Assembly (NCBI GenBank): GCA_021521415.1
Contig: JAIQDT010005793.1
Coordinates: forward strand, 62,001 to 126,000
Origin: Bidens hawaiensis
Lineage: Eukaryota; Streptophyta; Magnoliopsida; Asterales; Asteraceae
DNA length: 64,000 nt
Reading direction: 5' to 3'
Positions 58,051 to 64,000 of this stretch are shown here, piece after piece; the stretch's first letter is position 1, and each line of letters begins with the position of its first letter. The position numbers and the translations under genes were made by a program. The notes beneath the pieces were generated by a model. It saw only the letters and a list, made by a program, of their open reading frames with translations. It was not told the origin of the DNA and made no database searches.

Positions 58051-58878
58051 CTGATAAACAATTTATATATTCTGTGCACCAAACCATATATATATAAACA
58101 TACAAGTATTTCCATACGATCGGTATGTACTTAAATACTTTAAATAAGACATGTTTTCCGCCCCGGGAAATATATTTAGAAACAGTTCATTAAAAGGGGC
58201 TCGTGAAAACTCACCTTTTTGTGAGTCGGTGGGTAATACAATGAACAGCTACGTGCCTGGATCTGTAATATAATATCTAGTCGTTACTATATAATTCCCG
58301 TAAACTAAATCTATGTCAATCGGCACGTCTGGGGACATTGTTAACCCAGTACTGTACTCGATCCGGGGACAATGTTAAACCCGTGACACTTCTAAGGACT
58401 CAGATTGTGACATTGCTTAGAGTCTGGCGGTCAAGATTATCATTTTTATGATTTCCTTGATTTGCGTGCCTAGCACGGTTATCCGTCTTAAGTTTCAAAA
58501 ATGAGTTTGGTCACACCCGACCCAAAAATGGTGTTTGGATGCTATTTTAGTTAAAGTGATGAAATTAGAGCTCCGCGGGGCCCGTTTCCGTCATTTAGGT
58601 GCCGGAAACAGTAAAATCGGGTAAAATTACCCAAATCATCCGAATTATTTTCGGATGATTTATTTTTACTTAATTTACTTAGATTTATGAAAATAGTCCA
58701 TTTTTAAAGTTTTCGTGTACCAGTCAGCTCGCTTATGCGAACTTTGCCGGTTTACACGTTTTAAGCTTTAAATATTTGTTTTTACGTTCTTTTTAGCACA
58801 AATAATTACCCGTTTAGTCTCGGGTCTTGAAATTTTGCACAAAACTTATTTTGACAGAAAGAAAATTTTACAAAATTT

Positions 58879-59180
58879 TTCCAGATTTATTTTCTTATAT
58901 TTACATTTATTTATCTATTTTTAAATCTTATTAAAACACTAAATATGTCAAAAATACCAAAACACTTTAGAAAAATCCCAAATTTTTCTGGGATGATCTC
59001 TGTCATCCTCATAACTTCCTGGAATTTTTCCAGATTTATTTTCCTATATTTACATTTATTTATCTATTTTTAAATCTTATTAAAACACTAAATATGTCAA
59101 AAATACCAAAACACTTTAGAAAAATCCCAAATTTTTCTGGGATGATCTCTGTCATCCTCATAACTTCCTGGAATTTTTCC
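58879..59180. repeat. Tandem duplication of about 151 bp
   Basis: The block from ttttccagatttattttc to cataacttcctggaa is repeated head to tail, almost without change, inside the solo LTR. Confidence 0.85.
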
Positions 59181-59689
59181 AGAATTTAAAACTCATTTTT
59201 CAAGCCATTTTCACCCAAAACCGAGCTAGAAAGCCCTAGAACTCGTTTCACCGAAAAGCCTACTTAGACTTTTCCAACTGAGCTCAAATTTTGTGGGTGA
59301 CTTTTATATGTTATATAAAGCTTATCTTAAATTTTCCAGAATTTTTCATCATGTTTAGCTATTTTTCACTATTTTTGGCCAAAACCGAGCATTAAATTCA
59401 CCAAATATTCATCTTTTATCCAAAAATTACCAAAAATTCACAGATCTCATATTTTCATGTGTAGATCATCTCTGTGAAATTTCGTGACCCGACTCTAAGC
59501 ACATGAAAATCTGTCCAAATCTCATATACACACGAAAACCGAACTATCTTGTGTTTTCTAGCTTTAGATCGCAAGGATCTCGGTTTCTAGCCTTTGCTAG
59601 CCGCTAGATACAACACCTACAAGCACAATAACACTATACCAAGCAAACTATACCAACAATCAAACCATTTCTTTCATAGTGTCGGTTTT

Positions 59690-59995
59690 TAAGTAAAAAC
59701 AAAGGTTTTAACCGTAAAAATCCGTTCTCGACTCTTTTTACTCATTTCTTGGACCAAGATCCCTTGTATAACATGTATACATCTCTTGATCATGCAAGAG
59801 TCGGTTTCATCTCGGGTTTTCACCCATCTTTCACTTGGAAATCCATTTTAACAAGATTTTAACCGTAAAATTTTATTCTAAACACTTTTAACTCATTACT
59901 TGGATCAAGATCCTTTGTATAACTTGTATACATCCCTTGATCATACAAGAACCGGTTCCATCTCGGGTTTTCACCCATATTTCACTTGGAACCTC
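59690..59995. repeat. Diverged tandem duplication of about 150 bp
   Basis: Two successive blocks share tttaaccgtaaaa, ttggaccaagatcc/ttggatcaagatcc, tcttgatcatgcaaga/ccttgatcatacaaga and ctcgggttttcaccca inside the solo LTR. Confidence 0.75.
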
Positions 59996-60812
59996 TTGTT
60001 CTTGCAAAACAACTCAAAATAAAGAAATCAACACCAAAGATCATGTATTATAACATGTTTATACCTTGTGTTCTTGATTAGAATGGATGGATTTGATGAA
60101 TACTTGAAAGAGTTAGAGATTTGAGAGAGTTTATGAGTGAAATGTGTTGTAAAAAAAAAAGAAAAGAATGGAATTGTGTGTGTGTATACATGGCCGGCCA
60201 AAGAGGTGGGGTGGGAGGGCCCCACAAGTTCAATATTAGCCACACATTTGGATTACACAATCCGGATAATGTTGTGGATAATCTGGTTCAGTTCGTTTCT
60301 CGTTTAAACTCGTAATTCGGCTTAAAACGAGCCTAAAATGGTCGTTTTTCGGGTTAAAATAAAATTTACATAAAACTGATTTAAAAACTTTAAAAACTTA
60401 ACCCATGACATTAAAACATCATATTATTAATAATTACGCATCTTTTTCGGCTTGATTGATCGTCTCTTGCTTGGTTTGGTGTTAAAGGTTTCGTTTAGCG
60501 TACCGACGTACCATTAAATCGAAATCCTTTTTCTGTGCTATAATTCACCTATCCCGAAGCATTAATACTTCGTAAACATCACTAAACATTATATACTTCG
60601 TCTATAATGTAATTCCCGATTCGTTCGGGTTTCAATAATCGTTCATTGGTTAATTGTAATTCCAATACGATTCACTATATAATCGAGTATGATTCGTACT
60701 ATGAATCATATATACTCGTATAAACGTACTATAACTCATATAATCAGTATTAAATAACACGTAAATAGTATATTCCGGCTAGGGTATACCTGGATTTGCC
60801 GGAATCGTTACA

Positions 60813-62544
60813 AGAATGCCTCTAATCCAAAGGCACCACTTCCCCGGAAACCCCATCTGGTCCAAAATATCAATCAAAAAATCCCAGTTCACGTTATCAT
60901 ACGCTTTCTCGAAGTCGATCTTGAACAGAAACGCCTTCTTCTTACATTTTTTAGCCCAACCAATAATTTCGTTTAGAACTAACGGTCCGTCCAGAATGTA
61001 TCTGTCTTTAATGAACGCCGATTGTGACTCCGAGATAACATCGTCCATAACATTCTTGATTCTTGCCGCAATAACTTTTTAAATTACTTTACTAATAACC
61101 CCAATTAAGTTTATCGGACGATAGTCCTTTAAACCCAACGGCGTTTTAGTTTTAGCTATTAAGGTGATAAACGACAAGCTGCAATCTTTATTAATAAGCC
61201 CCAAATCATAAAAGTCTTCAAACAATCTCATAAAATCATCTTCTAAAAGATCCCAGAAATGTTTAATAAACCGGAAATTAAATCCATCCGGCCCCGGAGC
61301 CTTGTCAGAACCACAATCAAATATCGCTTTTTTTACTTCTTCTTTGCTGAAAGGGGCTATCAAATCTGCTCGCTTATCCACAGGCACTTTCTTGAGGTCA
61401 TTGCATTCAAATCTCGGCCGTCTACTAACCCTTTCACGAAACAACTCTCTATAAAACCTCAAAACTTCTTTTTTAACTAGAGGAGGATGTGAAATCCAAT
61501 CTCCATTAACCATAACACCCGGAATACTATTGGATGCTTTCCTTCCGTTAATACATCGATGGAAATATGCCGAATTATCATCCCCCATAGAAGCCCACTT
61601 CACCCGAGCTTTTTATTTCAGATCTTTTTTTTTCAACATAAGCAATCTCTCCACCTCTTTCTTACTCTCTTCCCAAATCCAAACCTCCTCATCCTCTAAT
61701 TCCCCCTCTTCCACTTTCGCTTCTAAACGAGATATATCATGTTTTAGCATCTCTAATTCTGCCCCTTCCTTAATTGATAACGAGTGCCACCAAGATTTCA
61801 AACCCACCTTAACAGCCGCAAGCTTCCTGAATAAAGAAAGACTCGGAGGCTCATTGGACGTAGCTCTTTGCAAAACATTTTTAACAACCTCCTCGCATCC
61901 TTCCCTGTCAAGCCACGAGTCAAACCATCTAAAGGTTTAGCACCGTAGTTTAGATCAACCATAGTCAATAAAATAGGAGTATGATCGGATAACTCCCTTG
62001 GCAAAGCCCTTAGACACGCCCCATGCCATCTATTGAAAAATCTTGACAAACAAGCATTCGGTCAATTTTACTCATTTTGGCCGCATTACCTACTCCTGTC
62101 ATGTACGTGTATCTGTTCCCTGCATAAAAAACTCTTGCAAACAAGCTTCGTCAATAAAATGATTAAAATCCGACGCCGCCCTGCTATTGAACTTCGAATT
62201 CTTTCTTTCTTCCACCCATCTAACCGCATTAAAATCCCCAATCAACATCCACATACCCGATTTACCCTGCATAACACTAAGCAATCTCTCCCATAAATTT
62301 CTCTTTTCGCACACCTTCTGGGGGCGTACACGTTAACAATATTAATCAAACTACCATCTTCAACCAGGGTACCCGAAATCACAATATAATTGTTATCCTT
62401 GACAGTATGAATCCTAGAAAACTTTATGGGATTCCACAGACAAACCAAACCCCCCGATTTTCCCCTCGCCCCAACTATCTCAGAATCAAAGCCCCCATTT
62501 CCCCACACCGAAGCATTATATGTAGAGCTAATATCATAATACAA
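60813..62544 (-). pseudogene. LINE ORF2, first half (endonuclease and RT start)
   Basis: Pieces of the AP-type endonuclease are at 62544-62242 (GKSGGLVCLWNP, NIVNVYAP) and 62314-62099 (LIGDFNAVR). Linker and early RT follow (SFITLIAK, DYRPINLIG, QSAFIKDRYILDG and FLFKIDFEKAYDNV, with the first catalytic Asp). Damage includes in-frame TAA at 61613-61615 and 61079-61081 and frame changes between 62314 and 61798. The reading ends at RGIL, where the solo LTR entered; the downstream half resumes with QSARSAVIVNG. Confidence 0.85.
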
Positions 62545-62552
62545 TCATTATA

Positions 62553-62655
62553 CTTTGCTTCTTATTTCTAAATATTTATCAGTAAACTACTCCGTATTTA
62601 ATATTAAATTAAATGTTTTTTTTATTTAACTTGTGTAATACATGAGTTTATAGCT

Positions 62656-62699
<44 letters not shown>

Positions 62700-64000
62700 A
62701 TGATATGTATTAAAACAATTAATTACAAAATCGTCAGCATCTTTCATACGTATCTTTTCAATTACTTCGATCTGTAAGTGTATGGAAATAGAAAGATTTC
62801 GTTTTCACACTCACAAAAGGAAAATTATAATATACTATTAATAGTTGTATCCAAAAGTATCAACATTTAAGAAATTAGATGTTTTGTTAATTGAGTGTAA
62901 GGGTGATTTAAAAATAATATTGGTAATCCAGTTTGAATAGGTAAAACCGGTTGAATCAACACGGTTAACGATTCATACTTTCATAAATGTAATTTTATTT
63001 TTTTATGCTGGATTGAATGCTCTCATAATACGATATTGGTATTTTTTCTAAACAATAAACACAAACAAAACCTAAGGAAAACTTCTCATAGGAGTCAATG
63101 TCACGAGACCTAATCCACCTGATGATGCTTAAACCTAAAAATACCGCATGAGTGAGATTCAAACCGGTAAGTGTGTGACGTCAAACTAGAAAATACCAAA
63201 GAAGATGACACATGGCCATATTGGTATATCAACAGGAGTTAATTATTCACTTTTTTGTAAGATCTCGAAATGCACGAGACAACCAAGTTCTAGATATCAT
63301 GGACATACCGGGTACTCTCGATAATGACACTCAAATTACATGTGTATATACTATATATTATATGTGTATTATATATAAGGCAAATCTTACACACGTACCG
63401 GAGGAATTAGGCTGCCGACATGAAACATGTGTACCTGTCCCCATGACTCGTTATCCCCATCTAAACGGTTCGTTTTAATTGTCCAGTTTTTGAAAAACAT
63501 TTGCATGGGAAGACTTTCGAGAAGCTTAAAAATTGACCATGACCAAAGACCTCTACTTGGCATTAATAATGGTAATTAATTATTTACAATTCCGGTTTTT
63601 GCGCACAATCAAGGCACTTTAAGGCAAAAATTTTAATTTCCCCCCATCCCCACACTTAAGGTTGACATTGTCTTCAATGTTTAAAATTTAGCATTTAAAA
63701 GAACATTAACGAGGACGGGATTAAAATTGACTGATTATAAATTTTAAAACCGGGCTTAATGTGATGGTCCTAAAAAATATACAACCATACAATTACACTT
63801 TTAACAATAAAACTAATAAAACAAAAAGAATTATGAAAACAAAATCACCTGATAAGAAAAATAAGCCACTCAAATATACTCTTGGTTTTAGACAAATGAG
63901 GATTAATCGGCGACAAGTCGGTGAGGCGACAACTAGAGATTAATTGAGGATTAATAGGCGACTAGTCGTGATTTTTACAACACTACATATGAGAATATCA
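62553..64000. other. Intergenic AT-rich DNA
   Basis: No gene was recognised. There is a TA microsatellite at about 62659-62692. At about 63890-63990 a truncated member of the hAT-like MITE family at 17225 is visible (gattaatcggcgacaagtcgg, then gactagtcgtgatttttaca). Confidence 0.5.

Larger units (their letters stand above)
57429..60812 (-). mobile_element. Solo LTR of a Ty3/gypsy-like element
   Basis: The unit starts tgtaacaccccgtaaccg and ends cggaatcgttaca on the plus strand, flanked by AGAAT at 57424-57428 and 60813-60817. No second LTR copy, gag or pol is inside, so a solo LTR from unequal recombination is the simplest reading. The TGTAACACCCC tip resembles the LTRs at 19252. It inserted into the LINE reverse transcriptase gene, so it is younger than the LINE. 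Confidence 0.75.
55541..62544 (-). mobile_element. 5'-truncated L1-type LINE, split by a solo LTR
   Basis: An 8-bp duplication, tcattata, flanks the unit at 55533-55540 and 62545-62552. A short poly(A) lies at the 3' end on the minus strand (55541-55548). The coding region runs from within the endonuclease to the zinc-finger tail of ORF2. A 3,384-bp LTR insertion plus its duplicated AGAAT interrupts it, so the LINE itself is about 3.6 kb. ORF1 and the start of the endonuclease are missing. Confidence 0.85.

Overview
The window is plant nuclear DNA. It has split genes with GT-AG introns, plant gene families (GH1 beta-glucosidase, mitochondrial processing peptidase beta, NFXL1) and dense plant transposons (PIF/Harbinger, hAT-like, Ty3/gypsy, L1 and RTE LINEs). 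A eudicot is clear. Asteraceae is my guess from the style of the repeats, and I did not test it.

Layout. 1-7.8 kb: a BGLU42-like beta-glucosidase pseudogene (+) whose introns hold a Tourist-like MITE and a truncated RTE LINE. 7.8-12.2 kb: a PIF/Harbinger element with exact TIRs and a CTA target duplication. Both of its genes read open after splicing (Myb/SANT protein, 296 codons; DDE transposase, 399 codons). The transposase 5'-UTR intron holds a captured piece of a SKU5-like (multicopper oxidase family) gene. 12.5-28.7 kb: two head-to-tail copies of a mitochondrial processing peptidase beta gene (-) with matching exon structures, both broken. Copy B carries a 6.7 kb gag-only Ty3/gypsy element in one intron, and two hAT-like MITEs lie between the copies. 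28.7-38.1 kb is the gene-rich part: an ELM2/SANT-type nuclear protein gene (+, 32.2-33.4 kb) with a long repeated 5'-UTR intron, and an intact intronless-CDS NFXL1 gene (-, 34.6-37.8 kb) with long Asn runs.

38.6-50.7 kb is a complete Tat-lineage Ty3/gypsy element (940-bp LTRs, TTAAT duplication) with gag, protease-RT-RNaseH, a second RNase H and integrase. Between integrase and the 3' LTR it also carries a five-exon antisense gene. I could splice this gene into one uninterrupted 917-codon frame, and it has its own TATA and G-box upstream. 50.7-55.5 kb is repeat-derived intergenic DNA with a hAT-like MITE. 55.5-62.5 kb is a 5'-truncated, decayed L1 LINE split by a 3.4 kb solo LTR. The rest is AT-rich intergenic DNA.

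Two objects deserve the most attention: the apparently intact Harbinger element with host-gene cargo, and the intact spliced antisense gene inside the Tat element. The host genes show no shared pathway. Exon borders were set by eye from splice signals and protein-family memory, and no search was run.
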